Shown: in pieces, positions 44,324 through 53,879 of the stretch | Position numbering within the stretch: the first letter of the stretch is position 1 | How the letters are laid out: the number at the start of each line of letters is the position of its first letter | Origin: Rhodocyclaceae bacterium | GTDB taxonomy: Bacteria > Pseudomonadota > Gammaproteobacteria > Burkholderiales > Rhodocyclaceae | Length of the DNA: 64,000 nt | NCBI GenBank assembly: GCA_023383815.1 | Contig: JAHDYG010000001.1 | Location: 248,001 to 312,000, forward strand | Direction of reading: 5' to 3' | Position numbers and translations under genes: made by a program | Notes under the pieces: model-generated | The model's database searches: none | The model's input: the letters and a program-made list of their open reading frames with translations, nothing else | What the model was told of the DNA's origin: nothing

Positions 44324-44411
44324 GGCGAAAGCCGCGCAAGTGCAGCATTTGCGCTCTTTACAATGAGGGTCCTGGCGTGCAATATGAAATGTCAGCCAAC
44401 TACGAGCAACC

Positions 44412-46127
44412 ATGGCGGCAAACCCACAATCCCCTCTGAGCGGACTTGCGCGAGCCCTGATCCAGCAGGGCCGGCTCTCCGAAGCCGATGCCTCCGCCTG
44501 TACGGCGGCCGCCGGCTCTGCTCCGAACAGCTTCATCCACGAGCTCGTGCAGCGCAAGCTGATGAACTATTCGGACATCGCCCACTTCGCCGCCGAAACC
44601 TTCGGCTACCCGCTGTTTGACATCGGAGCCCTCGACCAGGCAACCATCCAGAAGGACGCCATCGACCGCAAGCTGATGAGCAAGCATCAGGTCGTGCCGC
44701 TCGCCAAGCGGCAGAATCGCCTGATCATCGCCGCAGCCGACCCCGCGAACATGCGGGTACTGGACGAGATCCGGTTCCAGAGCGGGCTTCAGGTCGACAT
44801 CGTGGTTGCCGAAGCCGACAAGCTGGGACAGTGCGTGGAGCGCCTCGCCGAATCTGCAGACAAGGCGCTTGCGGACCTGACCGGAGAGGACCTCGAGATC
44901 GATCTGCTCGATCAGGACGCGCCAAGCGAAAAGGAGGCTGCCGACGCTGCGCAGGAAGTCGAAGACGCGCCCGTCGTCAAGTTCATCCAGAAGATCCTGA
45001 TCGACGCGATCAACGAAGGCGCCTCAGATATCCATTTCGAACCCTACGAGAAGTACTACCGCATCCGCGTTCGAACGGACGGCATCCTGCGCGAGGTGGC
45101 GCAACCACCCCTGGTCCTGAAGGACAAGATTGCGTCACGGATCAAGGTCATCTCACGCCTCGACATCTCCGAGAAGCGCCTGCCCCAGGACGGGCGCATG
45201 AAACTCGTCCTGTCGAAGAACAAGGCGATCGACTTTCGCGTCTCCTCGCTCCCCACCCTGCACGGCGAAAAGATCGTGATGCGGATCCTCGATCCATCAT
45301 CGGCCATGCTCGGAATCGATGCGCTCGGGTATGAACCGGAACAGCGTGAAGCCCTGCTCGCCGCAGTCCAGCGCCCCTACGGGATGGTTCTCGTCACGGG
45401 CCCGACCGGCTCCGGCAAGACCGTTTCGCTCTATACCTGCCTGAACATCCTGAATACGGCCGGCGTGAATATTTCCACCGCGGAGGACCCTGCCGAAATC
45501 AACCTGCCCGGCATCAACCAGGTCAATGTCAACGAGAAGGCCGGTCTGACCTTCGCGGCGGCGCTTCGCTCTTTCCTGCGCCAGGATCCGGACGTGATCA
45601 TGGTCGGCGAAATCCGTGATCTGGAAACCGCCGAGATTTCGGTCAAGGCCGCGCAAACAGGCCACCTCGTTCTCTCGACGCTGCACACCAACGACGCCCC
45701 GACGACCCTGGAGCGCCTGCGAAACATGGGAGTTCCCGCATTCAACATCGCATCCTCGGTCATTCTCATCACCGCGCAACGACTGGCCAGAAGGCTATGC
45801 ACCTGCAAACAGCCGGTCGAAATTCCGGTCGAAGCCATGCTGGAAGCGGGCTTTGATGCAGAAGAGCTCGACGGCAGCTGGCAGACCTACGGCCCGGTTG
45901 GCTGCGAACGCTGCAAGGGCAGCGGCTACAAGGGTCGCGTCGGGATCTATCAGGTGATGCCCGTCACCGAGGAGATTGCCCATATAATCATGACAAATGG
46001 CAATTCCATGGACATTGCGGAACAGGCCCGAAGGGAAGGCGTGAAGGATCTGCGCCAGTCCGGGTTGCTGAAGGTTCGCCAGGGGGTGACCTCGCTCGAG
46101 GAAGTCCTGGCAACCACCAACGAATAA
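44412..46127 (+). CDS. pilB: Type IV pilus assembly ATPase PilB
   Basis: The hexameric extension motor for type IV pili at the inner membrane. The protein has 571 residues: N-terminal T2SSE domain, Walker A VTGPTGSGKTVSLYTCL, Asp box TAEDPAEINLPGINQV, Walker B RQDPDVIMVGEIRD, His box TGHLVLSTLHTNDAPTTL and a tetracysteine zinc site (LCTCKQP, CERCKGSGYKGR). It is the first gene of pilB-pilC-pilD, with 16 bp to pilC. A TTTACA/CAATAT pair upstream (44357-44385) is only a weak promoter match. Confidence 0.97.
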   Translation: MAANPQSPLSGLARALIQQGRLSEADASACTAAAGSAPNSFIHELVQRKLMNYSDIAHFAAETFGYPLFDIGALDQATIQKDAIDRKLMSKHQVVPLAKRQNRLIIAAADPANMRVLDEIRFQSGLQVDIVVAEADKLGQCVERLAESADKALADLTGEDLEIDLLDQDAPSEKEAADAAQEVEDAPVVKFIQKILIDAINEGASDIHFEPYEKYYRIRVRTDGILREVAQPPLVLKDKIASRIKVISRLDISEKRLPQDGRMKLVLSKNKAIDFRVSSLPTLHGEKIVMRILDPSSAMLGIDALGYEPEQREALLAAVQRPYGMVLVTGPTGSGKTVSLYTCLNILNTAGVNISTAEDPAEINLPGINQVNVNEKAGLTFAAALRSFLRQDPDVIMVGEIRDLETAEISVKAAQTGHLVLSTLHTNDAPTTLERLRNMGVPAFNIASSVILITAQRLARRLCTCKQPVEIPVEAMLEAGFDAEELDGSWQTYGPVGCERCKGSGYKGRVGIYQVMPVTEEIAHIIMTNGNSMDIAEQARREGVKDLRQSGLLKVRQGVTSLEEVLATTNE

Positions 46128-46143
46128 CACGATCGAGACTGCT

Positions 46144-47379
46144 ATGGCGACCACGACCCAGAACCGCCGCAAGACCGCCACCGGCCCCAAGGACAGCATG
46201 TATCACTGGGAGGGCAAGGACAAGACCGGCAAGATCATACGCGGCGAAATGCGCGCCGCCGGCGAAGCCGTCGTCCAGGCGACGCTGCGACGTCAGGGCG
46301 TGTTCTCGCCAAAGATCAAGAAGCAGAAGATGTCCCGCGGTCACAAGATCACCGAGAAGGACATCGCGCTCTTCACGCGTCAGCTCGCGACGATGATGAA
46401 ATCCGGCGTTCCCCTGCTCCAGGCATTCGACATCGGCATCAAGGGCTCGTCCAATCCAAGTCTGGCAAGACTTCTCAACGAGGTGCGCAGCGACGTCGAA
46501 ACCGGATCGAACCTGTCACAGGCCTTCGCCAAGCACCCCCTCCACTTCGACCGGCTCTTCTGCAACCTGGTCGCGGCAGGCGAACAGGCCGGCATCCTCG
46601 ACAACATCCTCGATCGGCTGGCCCTGTACAAGGAGAAGATGCTCGCGATCAAGAGCAAGATCAAGGGTGCGCTCTTCTATCCGATCGCGGTGATCACCGT
46701 CGCGTTCATCGTCATCGCCGTGATCATGCTGTTCGTGGTCCCAGCGTTCAAGGATGTCTTCGCAAACTTCGGTGCCGACCTGCCAGGGCCCACACTGGTC
46801 GTGATCGCCATGTCGGATTTCTTCGTCGAGTGGTGGTACCTGATCTTCGGCATCATCGGCGGAACGATCTTTACGGTCGCAGCACTCTACAAGCGATCTC
46901 CAGCAATGCAGAACGCGGTGGATCGAGGCGTTCTGAAGCTCCCGGTCGTCGGAGACATTGTCCGCAAGGCAACCATCGCGCGCTGGGCTCGCACCCTGTC
47001 AACAATGTTCGCAGCGGGCGTCCCGCTGGTCGAAGCACTCGACTCCGTCGGCGGCGCCGCCGGCAATCACGTCTACCTGACGGCAACCCGGCAGATCCAG
47101 ACCGAGGTCAGCACGGGTACGAGCCTGACCGTTTCGATGCAGAATACGAACGTGTTCCCGACCATGGTCATCCAGATGGCCGCCATCGGCGAAGAGTCCG
47201 GGCAGCTCGACTCGATGCTCGGAAAGATTGCCGATTTCTTCGAACAGGAGGTCGACGACGCCGTCGCGGCGCTCTCGACACTGCTCGAACCGTTGATCAT
47301 GGTCTTCCTGGGCGTGGTCATCGGCGGACTGGTGGTCGCCATGTATCTGCCGATCTTCAAGCTGGGCGCCGTGGTCTGA
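46144..47379 (+). CDS. pilC: Type IV pilus platform protein PilC
   Basis: The inner-membrane platform of the pilus machine, 411 residues. It has two T2SSF repeats: about 75-198 (ALFTRQLATMMKSGVPLLQAF) and about 278-400 (ARTLSTMFAAGVPLVEALDSV), each followed by membrane helices, with a final hydrophobic helix MVFLGVVIGGLVVAMYLPIF. It lies between pilB and pilD on the same strand in the classical order. Confidence 0.97.
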   Translation: MATTTQNRRKTATGPKDSMYHWEGKDKTGKIIRGEMRAAGEAVVQATLRRQGVFSPKIKKQKMSRGHKITEKDIALFTRQLATMMKSGVPLLQAFDIGIKGSSNPSLARLLNEVRSDVETGSNLSQAFAKHPLHFDRLFCNLVAAGEQAGILDNILDRLALYKEKMLAIKSKIKGALFYPIAVITVAFIVIAVIMLFVVPAFKDVFANFGADLPGPTLVVIAMSDFFVEWWYLIFGIIGGTIFTVAALYKRSPAMQNAVDRGVLKLPVVGDIVRKATIARWARTLSTMFAAGVPLVEALDSVGGAAGNHVYLTATRQIQTEVSTGTSLTVSMQNTNVFPTMVIQMAAIGEESGQLDSMLGKIADFFEQEVDDAVAALSTLLEPLIMVFLGVVIGGLVVAMYLPIFKLGAVV

Positions 47380-47542
47380 CGTTTCGTCTCATCCGCTGAT
47401 CGATGTTCTATCTTACAGGCGTCGGGCCGCGATCGAATTCCGGACAGTGCGGTCGTACCGAAATTTGGCCTGAACGCCCGACAACAGCAATGGCTCGGCC
47501 ACGTGCCGGAGTGGTTGCTCGATCTTTTTTCGCGTGATCTGA

Positions 47543-48394
47543 ATGATCGACTTGTTGCAGGAGCCTCTCGCGCTCGCACTCCTTGCCGCGCTTCTCGGAC
47601 TTTTCGTCGGGAGCTTCCTCAATGTCGTCATCCACAGGCTCCCGCTGATGATGGAAAGGGAGTGGCATGTTCAAGCCGCCGAGCTGCGCGGGGAGGAGGC
47701 GCCCGACATGCCGAGGCTGAACCTCGCAGCGCCCCGCTCCCGCTGCCCCCACTGCGGCCACCTCATCAGCGCCCTCGAGAACATTCCGCTCGTCAGCTAT
47801 CTGATCCTGCGAGGCCGCTGCAGACACTGCAAGGCCCCAATCAGCCCCCGTTACCCCGCAGTCGAAGCGCTCACCGCACTGCTTTCCGGCTACGCGGCAT
47901 GGCACTTCGGATTCACGTTCGCAGCCCTCGGAGCGCTGGTGTTCATCTGGGCACTGATCGCCCTGAGTTTCATTGATCTCGATACACAACTGCTTCCCGA
48001 CAGCCTGACCCTGCCACTGTTGTGGCTCGGTCTCGCGCTGAATCTTGGAGAGACCTACGCCGCGCTGCCCGTAGCCGTGATCGGTGCCATGGCGGGGTAC
48101 CTGTCTCTCTGGTCTGTTTACTGGCTCTTCAAACTCATGACCGGAAAGGAAGGCATGGGGTACGGAGACTTCAAGCTGCTCGCCGCGATCGGTGCCTGGC
48201 TCGGCTGGAAGGTACTTCCATTCACGATTCTGGCCTCCTCGGCGGTTGGTGCGGTCGTGGGGATCGTGCTGATCGTCGCAGCCAGGCACGGCCGGAACGT
48301 ACCCATTCCGTTCGGTCCCTATCTCGCCGCAGCCGGAGTCATCGCGCTGTTCTGGGGCGATGCAATCACCGCCCGTTACCTCTCCAGTTTCTGA
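47543..48394 (+). CDS. pilD: Prepilin peptidase/N-methyltransferase PilD
   Basis: An inner-membrane aspartyl protease that cleaves and N-methylates prepilins. The protein has 283 residues with LFVGSFLNVVIHRLP at the first helix, a cytosolic zinc domain with CPHCGHL and CRHCKAP, and the catalytic Asp residues in ALSFIDLDTQLLPD and KEGMGYGDFKLLAAIGAWLG. A 163-bp gap separates it from pilC; no gene or strong signal was seen in that gap. coaE, which often follows pilD, is not present here. Confidence 0.97.
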   Translation: MIDLLQEPLALALLAALLGLFVGSFLNVVIHRLPLMMEREWHVQAAELRGEEAPDMPRLNLAAPRSRCPHCGHLISALENIPLVSYLILRGRCRHCKAPISPRYPAVEALTALLSGYAAWHFGFTFAALGALVFIWALIALSFIDLDTQLLPDSLTLPLLWLGLALNLGETYAALPVAVIGAMAGYLSLWSVYWLFKLMTGKEGMGYGDFKLLAAIGAWLGWKVLPFTILASSAVGAVVGIVLIVAARHGRNVPIPFGPYLAAAGVIALFWGDAITARYLSSF

Positions 48395-48583
48395 ACGGCC
48401 GGTATCGGGCTCGCCGTCGGGAAGATCCCCGAAGCCGGTGCTTGAAAATTCGAACTCCAATCCCCATTCAAGCGCCTGAAACAGGGGTGCAACCATGCGG
48501 GATCGTCGGACCGTCGGACCTGTGCGCTTCCAGACATTGGTGCGTTGCGCTAGACTTATCAGCTTGCCTTTGCGGAGGTCATG

Positions 48584-48868
48584 ATGCCTATCTACGAATA
48601 TCGGTGCAGTACCTGCGGATTCCAGAAGGAACATATCCAGAAGATGAGCGCGGCTCCGCTCACGACCTGCCCGTCCTGCAGTGCGGAGTCCTATTCAAAG
48701 CTGCTCTCGGCCGCCGGATTTCAACTCAAGGGATCAGGCTGGTACGCGACCGACTTCAAGGACAAGGGCTCATCAAGATCTTCGGGCAAGACCACCGACA
48801 CATCCCCCGAAGCCAGTCCGGGCCAGGGCGGCGGCTGCGGCGGCGGATGCGCCTGCCATTCGGCCTGA
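48584..48868 (+). CDS. FmdB-family zinc-ribbon protein
   Basis: A small 94-residue protein. The zinc ribbon [12 protein letters not shown] with a second pair in TTCPSCS gives Cys8, Cys11, Cys29 and Cys32. The tail is Ser/Gly-rich and ends in [11 protein letters not shown]. Members are named after FmdB of formamide metabolism but are widespread with unknown roles; a small zinc-ribbon regulator is plausible. Start 48584 is preferred over 48581 because GGAGG lies 5 bases before it. Located just upstream of aspS, a common proteobacterial arrangement. Confidence 0.88.
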   Translation: MPIYEYRCSTCGFQKEHIQKMSAAPLTTCPSCSAESYSKLLSAAGFQLKGSGWYATDFKDKGSSRSSGKTTDTSPEASPGQGGGCGGGCACHSA

Positions 48869-48929
48869 TCCGCCCCATCGTCATTCATCAAGCGGCCTTG
48901 CGCCGTATTTCAGCACCGGAAGCGAACTC

Positions 48930-50732
48930 ATGCGAACCCATTACTGTGGCGTGGTTTCAGACGCCGATCTGGACAAGACTGTCAGCCTGTGCGGCTGGGT
49001 TCACCGTCGGCGCGACCATGGCGGCGTGATCTTCATCGATCTGCGGGATCGCGAAGGCCTCGTGCAGGTCGTGTGCGACCCGGACCGGCCGGAGATGTTC
49101 CGAACTGCCGAGTCGGTTCGCAACGAGTTCGTAATCCGGATTTCCGGCCGTGTGAGGCGGCGGCCGTCCGGCACGGAAAACCCAAACCTGATCTCCGGAC
49201 AGGTCGAGGTCCTGTGCCTGGACATCGAAGTCCTTAACCCGTCGGCCACACCGCCGTTCCAGCTCGACGAGGACAACCTGTCCGAGAACGTTCGTCTGAC
49301 CCATCGGGTCATCGACCTGCGTCGCCCGCAGATGCAGAAGAATCTCCGGCTTCGCTACCGCGTCGCAATGGCCTTTCGCCGCTTTCTCGACAGCCAGGGT
49401 TTCATCGACATTGAAACACCGATGCTGACGAAGAGCACCCCTGAGGGTGCGCGCGACTATCTGGTTCCCTCGCGCGTGCATCCAGGACAGTTCTTCGCGC
49501 TTCCACAATCTCCTCAGCTCTTCAAGCAGCTGCTGATGGTTGCCGGATTCGACCGCTACTATCAGATCACGAAGTGCTTCCGCGACGAAGATCTGCGCGC
49601 GGACCGTCAGCCCGAGTTCACCCAGATCGATCTCGAGACCTCGTTTCTGAACGAAGGTGAGATCACTGCCCTGGTCGAGGAGATGGTTCGTTCCGTCTTC
49701 CGCGAGTCCATCCAGACGGAACTTCCTGAACCGTTTCCGCGCATGAGCTACGCCGAAGCCATGCGCCGGTATGGTTCGGACAAACCGGACCTGCGCGTCA
49801 CGATCGAACTGACCGAGGTCACGGACCTCGTACAGGATGTGGCGTTCAAGGTATTCAGCGGGCCAGCGACCAGCGGCGGCAGGGTTGCGGCAATGCGAAT
49901 CCCTGGCGGCGCCAGCCTCACTCGAGGCGAAATCGACGACTACACCCGCTTCGTTGGGATCTACGGAGCGAAAGGCCTCGCCTACATCAAGGTCAACGAT
50001 CGTGACCAGCCCAATGAGAGCGGCTTGCAGTCGCCGATCGTCAAGAATCTTCATGAACAGGCCTTGCGTGCAATCCTCGAGCGGACCGGTGCCGAGAACG
50101 GCGACCTGATCTTCTTCGGTGCGGACAAGGCCAAGGTGGTCAATGACGCCCTCGGCGCCCTGCGCGTGAAGATCGGTCACGAGAAGGGCTATCTTACGGG
50201 CGCGCCCTGGGCACCCGTGTGGATCATGGACTTCCCGATGTTCGAGTACGACGAGGAAGACAAGCGCTGGACCGCCTGCCACCATCCGTTTACCTCACCG
50301 AAAGACGAGCACATCGACCTGCTCGAATCCGATCCGGGCGCCTGCCTTGCCAAAGCCTACGACCTGGCACTCAATGGCTGGGAAATTGGCGGGGGATCGG
50401 TCCGGATCCATCGCGCAGACATGCAGAGCAAGGTTTTCAGGGCGCTGAACATCGGCGAGGAAGAAGCGCGTACGAAGTTTGGCTTCCTGCTCGACGCATT
50501 GCAGTATGGAGCACCTCCGCACGGAGGACTCGCGTTTGGTCTGGATCGTATCGTGACCCTGATGACAGGCGCCGAATCGATCCGCGACGTCATTGCGTTC
50601 CCGAAGACTCAGCGCGCCCAGTGCCTTCTGACCGATGCGCCGGGTGAAGTCGACGAAAGGCAGCTTCGCGAACTGCATATCCGGCTGCGCCAGAAAGTCG
50701 AAACCAAGGTAGAGGTCGAGCGGAGCAACTGA
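48930..50732 (+). CDS. aspS: Aspartyl-tRNA synthetase
   Basis: A class IIb tRNA synthetase of 600 residues. It has an N-terminal OB anticodon-binding domain ([23 protein letters not shown]), catalytic core with motif 2 ([20 protein letters not shown]), a bacterial GAD insertion (about 290-430) and motif 3 [14 protein letters not shown]. Whether it also charges tRNA-Asn cannot be told by eye. The track start at 48681 overlaps the FmdB gene; ATG 48930 gives the conserved MRTHYCG. Confidence 0.98.
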   Translation: MRTHYCGVVSDADLDKTVSLCGWVHRRRDHGGVIFIDLRDREGLVQVVCDPDRPEMFRTAESVRNEFVIRISGRVRRRPSGTENPNLISGQVEVLCLDIEVLNPSATPPFQLDEDNLSENVRLTHRVIDLRRPQMQKNLRLRYRVAMAFRRFLDSQGFIDIETPMLTKSTPEGARDYLVPSRVHPGQFFALPQSPQLFKQLLMVAGFDRYYQITKCFRDEDLRADRQPEFTQIDLETSFLNEGEITALVEEMVRSVFRESIQTELPEPFPRMSYAEAMRRYGSDKPDLRVTIELTEVTDLVQDVAFKVFSGPATSGGRVAAMRIPGGASLTRGEIDDYTRFVGIYGAKGLAYIKVNDRDQPNESGLQSPIVKNLHEQALRAILERTGAENGDLIFFGADKAKVVNDALGALRVKIGHEKGYLTGAPWAPVWIMDFPMFEYDEEDKRWTACHHPFTSPKDEHIDLLESDPGACLAKAYDLALNGWEIGGGSVRIHRADMQSKVFRALNIGEEEARTKFGFLLDALQYGAPPHGGLAFGLDRIVTLMTGAESIRDVIAFPKTQRAQCLLTDAPGEVDERQLRELHIRLRQKVETKVEVERSN

Positions 50733-50892
50733 ACCTGCCGGATACGATGCGTCCGTCGCCGCGCATCGTGTTCAGCCTTCTTCGCCGACCTCGTCGACTG
50801 CTCCCGAACGAACGCGTGAGCAACGTTGCTGCTTTCTGGTAGGCTGACAGCAGCACACGTGATCGTGCGCGAGCCACGCGGACCGAATCGAC

Positions 50893-52575
50893 ATGCCCGA
50901 CCTGCAAGACATCGACGTACTGGTCATTGAAGCACATCCGGCCATGCGCGCGCAGCTGCGCTCGATGCTCAATGGAATCCGGGTCACGCGAGTGACGTTC
51001 GTCGCCTCGGCGCTCTCGGCCGTCGAGAAACTGCAGACTCGACAGTTTGATCTCATCCTCTGCGAGTACGCGCTCGGTCCCGGGCAGGACGGGCAGCACC
51101 TGCTCGAGGACCTGCGCACGAGACGGATCATCCCGCTCGACACGGTGTTCATCATGATCTCGGGCGAGCGCAACTACGAGCGCGTGATCGGGGCGGCCGA
51201 ACTTGCACCGAACGACTACATTCTCAAGCCCCTCACGCCCGGTACGCTGCACGAACGGATCGAACGTGCGATGCACAAACGCGATACGCTGCAACCCGTT
51301 TATCGCCTGATCGAATCTGGAGCATATCGCGAGGCAATCGAGTACTGCGAGCGCGGACAGGACGAGTTACCGCGCTATCGAACCGACTTCATGCGCCTGC
51401 GCGCCGAATTGCTCGGCGAACGCGGCCTTCATGCCAAGGCCGAGGATGCGTATCGCGAGATTCTCAGGACCCGCCACGCTCCCTGGGCGAGGCTCGGGCT
51501 TGCCAAGATGCTGTTCGCCCGCAAACAGTACGAAGATGCCGAGATGATCCTGGAAAGCCTGGTCGCCGAAAGCCGGGATTACCTGGACGCGTACGACTGG
51601 CTTGCGAAAACCCGCGAGGCGGCGGGGCGACTGCGCGAAGCGCAGGACATCCTGCTGACCGCGGTCGAGCGTTCGCCTCATCGTCTCGGTCGACTGCGCC
51701 ATCTGGGTGAAGTTGCGCAGGCCAGCGGCGATCACGCGACGGCAGAGCGCGCGTTTTCCGAAGTCGTACGCAAGGGCAAGCAGTCTGCCTTCCGCGACCC
51801 CGAAGATCACGTCCGCCTGATCAAGGCACAGCTTGAGCAGGGACACACGGCCGACGCGGCCGAAAGCCTTCGCGATCTCGAGCAATCGATGTCCGACCAG
51901 CCAGCGGGCGCCGTATGCAGCGCGTACGCCCATGCACTGCTCTGCGCAGCGAGTGGTGATCGCAAGGGGGCACGGGAAGCAATGCTGCTCGCCGCGCGCA
52001 GGCGCAGCCTGGAGGCTGACCTCTCATTGCCGCTTCAGCGCGAGATGGCCGAGACCTGTCTGGACAACCTGCTCGAAGACGAGGGCAGCGAACTGATCAC
52101 GGATCTGCTGCGACGGGCGACCGATGCGACGATGGTCGATTCCGTCCGTGAAAGCTTGCGCGCACGCGGACGCGAAGACCTCTCGATCCGCATCGAAGAG
52201 CGCCTCCACAACGAGGTCAAGGCCTACATCGCATCCGGGGCCGCGAAGGCCCATGCTGGCGACTATGATGGCGCCGTACGCGAGATGATGCAGGCCGTCC
52301 GGAAGATGCCGGGCAATCCGCACGTCACGTTCAACGCCGCCCTGGCCCTTCTTCGCCATATCGAGGAAAACGGCTGGAACGAGCGCTTTGCGACCCGCGC
52401 ACGGATGCTGATCGAACGCTACCGCATGCTCGATCCGCTGAACTCGAGGCTGGATGCGATCAATGGCCTGCTTCAGAGCCTGATGCAGCGCTATGGCATC
52501 GACCCCACCGCAATTGCAGCCACTGCAGCCTCGCGCCCGGCGTCCAGACAGATCCTTGACGGCCTGCCCGAATAG
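50893..52575 (+). CDS. Degenerate receiver-domain protein with TPR repeats
   Basis: A 560-residue protein: receiver-like domain (about 6-125), then helical TPR repeats (about 135-530; for example YREAIEYCERGQ, EDAEMILESLVAESRDYLDAY, GDYDGAVREMMQAVRKMPGN). The receiver has lost key acids: the usual Asp pair reads IEAHP (Glu13-Ala14), and the phosphorylated Asp is Glu58 in LILCEYALGPGQDG. Ser90 and Lys112 remain. It is therefore probably not controlled by phosphorylation, or is fixed in one state. No DNA-binding domain is present; TPRs suggest protein partners. The RNase gene begins 3 bases after the stop, so they share an mRNA. Confidence 0.85.
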   Translation: MPDLQDIDVLVIEAHPAMRAQLRSMLNGIRVTRVTFVASALSAVEKLQTRQFDLILCEYALGPGQDGQHLLEDLRTRRIIPLDTVFIMISGERNYERVIGAAELAPNDYILKPLTPGTLHERIERAMHKRDTLQPVYRLIESGAYREAIEYCERGQDELPRYRTDFMRLRAELLGERGLHAKAEDAYREILRTRHAPWARLGLAKMLFARKQYEDAEMILESLVAESRDYLDAYDWLAKTREAAGRLREAQDILLTAVERSPHRLGRLRHLGEVAQASGDHATAERAFSEVVRKGKQSAFRDPEDHVRLIKAQLEQGHTADAAESLRDLEQSMSDQPAGAVCSAYAHALLCAASGDRKGAREAMLLAARRRSLEADLSLPLQREMAETCLDNLLEDEGSELITDLLRRATDATMVDSVRESLRARGREDLSIRIEERLHNEVKAYIASGAAKAHAGDYDGAVREMMQAVRKMPGNPHVTFNAALALLRHIEENGWNERFATRARMLIERYRMLDPLNSRLDAINGLLQSLMQRYGIDPTAIAATAASRPASRQILDGLPE

Positions 52576-52578
52576 CCC

Positions 52579-52995
52579 ATGAAGCCGCACCGTACCGGCT
52601 GGCTCGCCCCGCTGTGCTTCGCCGCCGCGCTCCTGTGCGGCGACGTGTGGGCAGAGCAAGCGCAGCAGCACATCCCCGAGAACCCCTCGCACATCGTGCT
52701 GGCCGAGCGCGAGGCGACATCCGGACTGTCCGTCCCCCCGGAAGCCCTTGAAACACTGCAACTCATCAAGCGCGGCGGCCCCTTCCCCTACCGGAAGGAC
52801 GGCAGCGTGTTCCACAACCGCGAACGCCTGCTTCCGATCCGTCCAAACGCGTATTACCGCGAGTACACCGTCCGGACCCCGGGAGCACAGAACCGCGGCG
52901 CCCGACGATTGGTAGTCGGTGGCAGACCTCCGGAAGTGTTCTACTACACGGGCGATCACTACCGCAGTTTCACGCTGCTCGAAGGCTCCCCATGA
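52579..52995 (+). CDS. Secreted guanyl-specific ribonuclease (barnase/RNase Sa family)
   Basis: A 138-residue protein with a signal peptide (residues 1-25, ending GDVWA) and a microbial N1/T1-type RNase domain (about 60-135). Motifs match RNase Sa: REYTVRTPGAQNRGARRLVVGG and FYYTGDHYRSFTLLE, giving catalytic Glu95, Arg109/110 and His127. It should hydrolyse RNA after guanosine outside the cytoplasm. The stop overlaps the barstar-like inhibitor gene by 4 bases, a classic toxin/immunity arrangement. Confidence 0.9.
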   Translation: MKPHRTGWLAPLCFAAALLCGDVWAEQAQQHIPENPSHIVLAEREATSGLSVPPEALETLQLIKRGGPFPYRKDGSVFHNRERLLPIRPNAYYREYTVRTPGAQNRGARRLVVGGRPPEVFYYTGDHYRSFTLLEGSP

Positions 52996-53420
52996 GGATG
53001 GACTCCGATCTGGCGGCGTGGCTGAAAACCATCGAGCGGTGTGGCCTGTACCGCGCTCCGGAGCAGATCATGCTGCGGCTTTCGGACGCGGCTCGCACGG
53101 CCGGCCTGAAATACTACGCCGTGGAGCTCACCGGCTGCCCGGACAAGCGCTCAGTACTTGCAGCGCTCGCCCGGGATCTGCAGCTCCCGGAATGGTTCGG
53201 GTTCAACTGGGACGCTCTCGAAGAGGTGCTCGCCGACCTCGAACCCTGCGTCATCGTCCTTCACGGCCTCGAAGACCTTGGCCGGAAGAGTCCGTGCGAC
53301 CTCGCACTCGCTCTCGATCTGTTCCGTTCGGTCGTCGACGAACAGCGGCAGTCCGGCCGTTCGATGTGGGTCTTCGTCGGGATGCAGGCCGACCCCTCGA
53401 TTCCCGCCTGCTCCGAATGA
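52992..53420 (+). CDS. Barstar-family ribonuclease inhibitor
   Basis: A 142-residue cytoplasmic protein with the barstar core: KYYAVELTGCPDKRSVLAALA, LQLPEWFGFNWDALEEVLADL and CVIVLHGLEDL. It has an N-terminal extension of about 35 residues compared with Bacillus barstar (90 aa). It should bind and block the RNase encoded just upstream, protecting the producer. Start ATG overlaps the RNase stop (ATGA); its own stop overlaps nudB in the same way. Confidence 0.9.
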   Translation: MRMDSDLAAWLKTIERCGLYRAPEQIMLRLSDAARTAGLKYYAVELTGCPDKRSVLAALARDLQLPEWFGFNWDALEEVLADLEPCVIVLHGLEDLGRKSPCDLALALDLFRSVVDEQRQSGRSMWVFVGMQADPSIPACSE

Positions 53421-53854
53421 ACGCGCAGATGGCGTTCAAGCGACCGGAATCGGTCCTGGTTGTCGTCCACACCGTCGACAGGCAGGTACTGCTGCTTGAA
53501 CGGGTCCACCCACCCGGTTTCTGGCAGTCCGTCACCGGGAGCCTGGAGCCCGGGGAAACACCACTGGATGCTGCCTTGCGCGAACTCGAAGAGGAAACCG
53601 GTTTGCACGCGTGCCCTCCGGAACTTCGCGACTGGCAGCGCAGCAACCGGTTCGAGATCCGGCCCGAGTGGCGTGGACGCTACGAGCCCGACGTCACCCA
53701 CAACATCGAGCATGTGTTCAGCCTGTGCCTGCCGACCACGCAGGCCGTCCGCCTAGCCCCAGCCGAGCACCTCGATCACGCCTGGCTGCCACGCGAAGAG
53801 GCTGCTCGGCGCGTGTTCTCGTGGACCAACCGGGCCGCAATCCTCGATCTCTGA
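53417..53854 (+). CDS. nudB: Dihydroneopterin triphosphate diphosphatase NudB
   Basis: A 145-residue Nudix hydrolase with a perfect Nudix box GSLEPGETPLDAALRELEEE followed by TGL. The NudB-type stretches FKRPESVLVVVHT and FWQSVTGSLEPGE fit the folate-pathway enzyme, which removes pyrophosphate from dihydroneopterin triphosphate. The aspS-nudB association is conserved in proteobacteria; here three genes are inserted between them. ATG 53417 overlaps the barstar stop by 4 bases. Confidence 0.9.
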   Translation: MNAQMAFKRPESVLVVVHTVDRQVLLLERVHPPGFWQSVTGSLEPGETPLDAALRELEEETGLHACPPELRDWQRSNRFEIRPEWRGRYEPDVTHNIEHVFSLCLPTTQAVRLAPAEHLDHAWLPREEAARRVFSWTNRAAILDL

Positions 53855-53879
53855 CCCGCATCTCCCGCTCTGCTCAGGC

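Noticed and set aside
44365-44395. Possible sigma54 promoter before pilB (TGGCGTGCAATATGAA)
   Set aside because: The -24 TGGC is present but the -12 GC is not at the required distance.
48957-50285. 442-aa minus-strand ORF within aspS
   Set aside because: Shadow of aspS with no start signal or domain.
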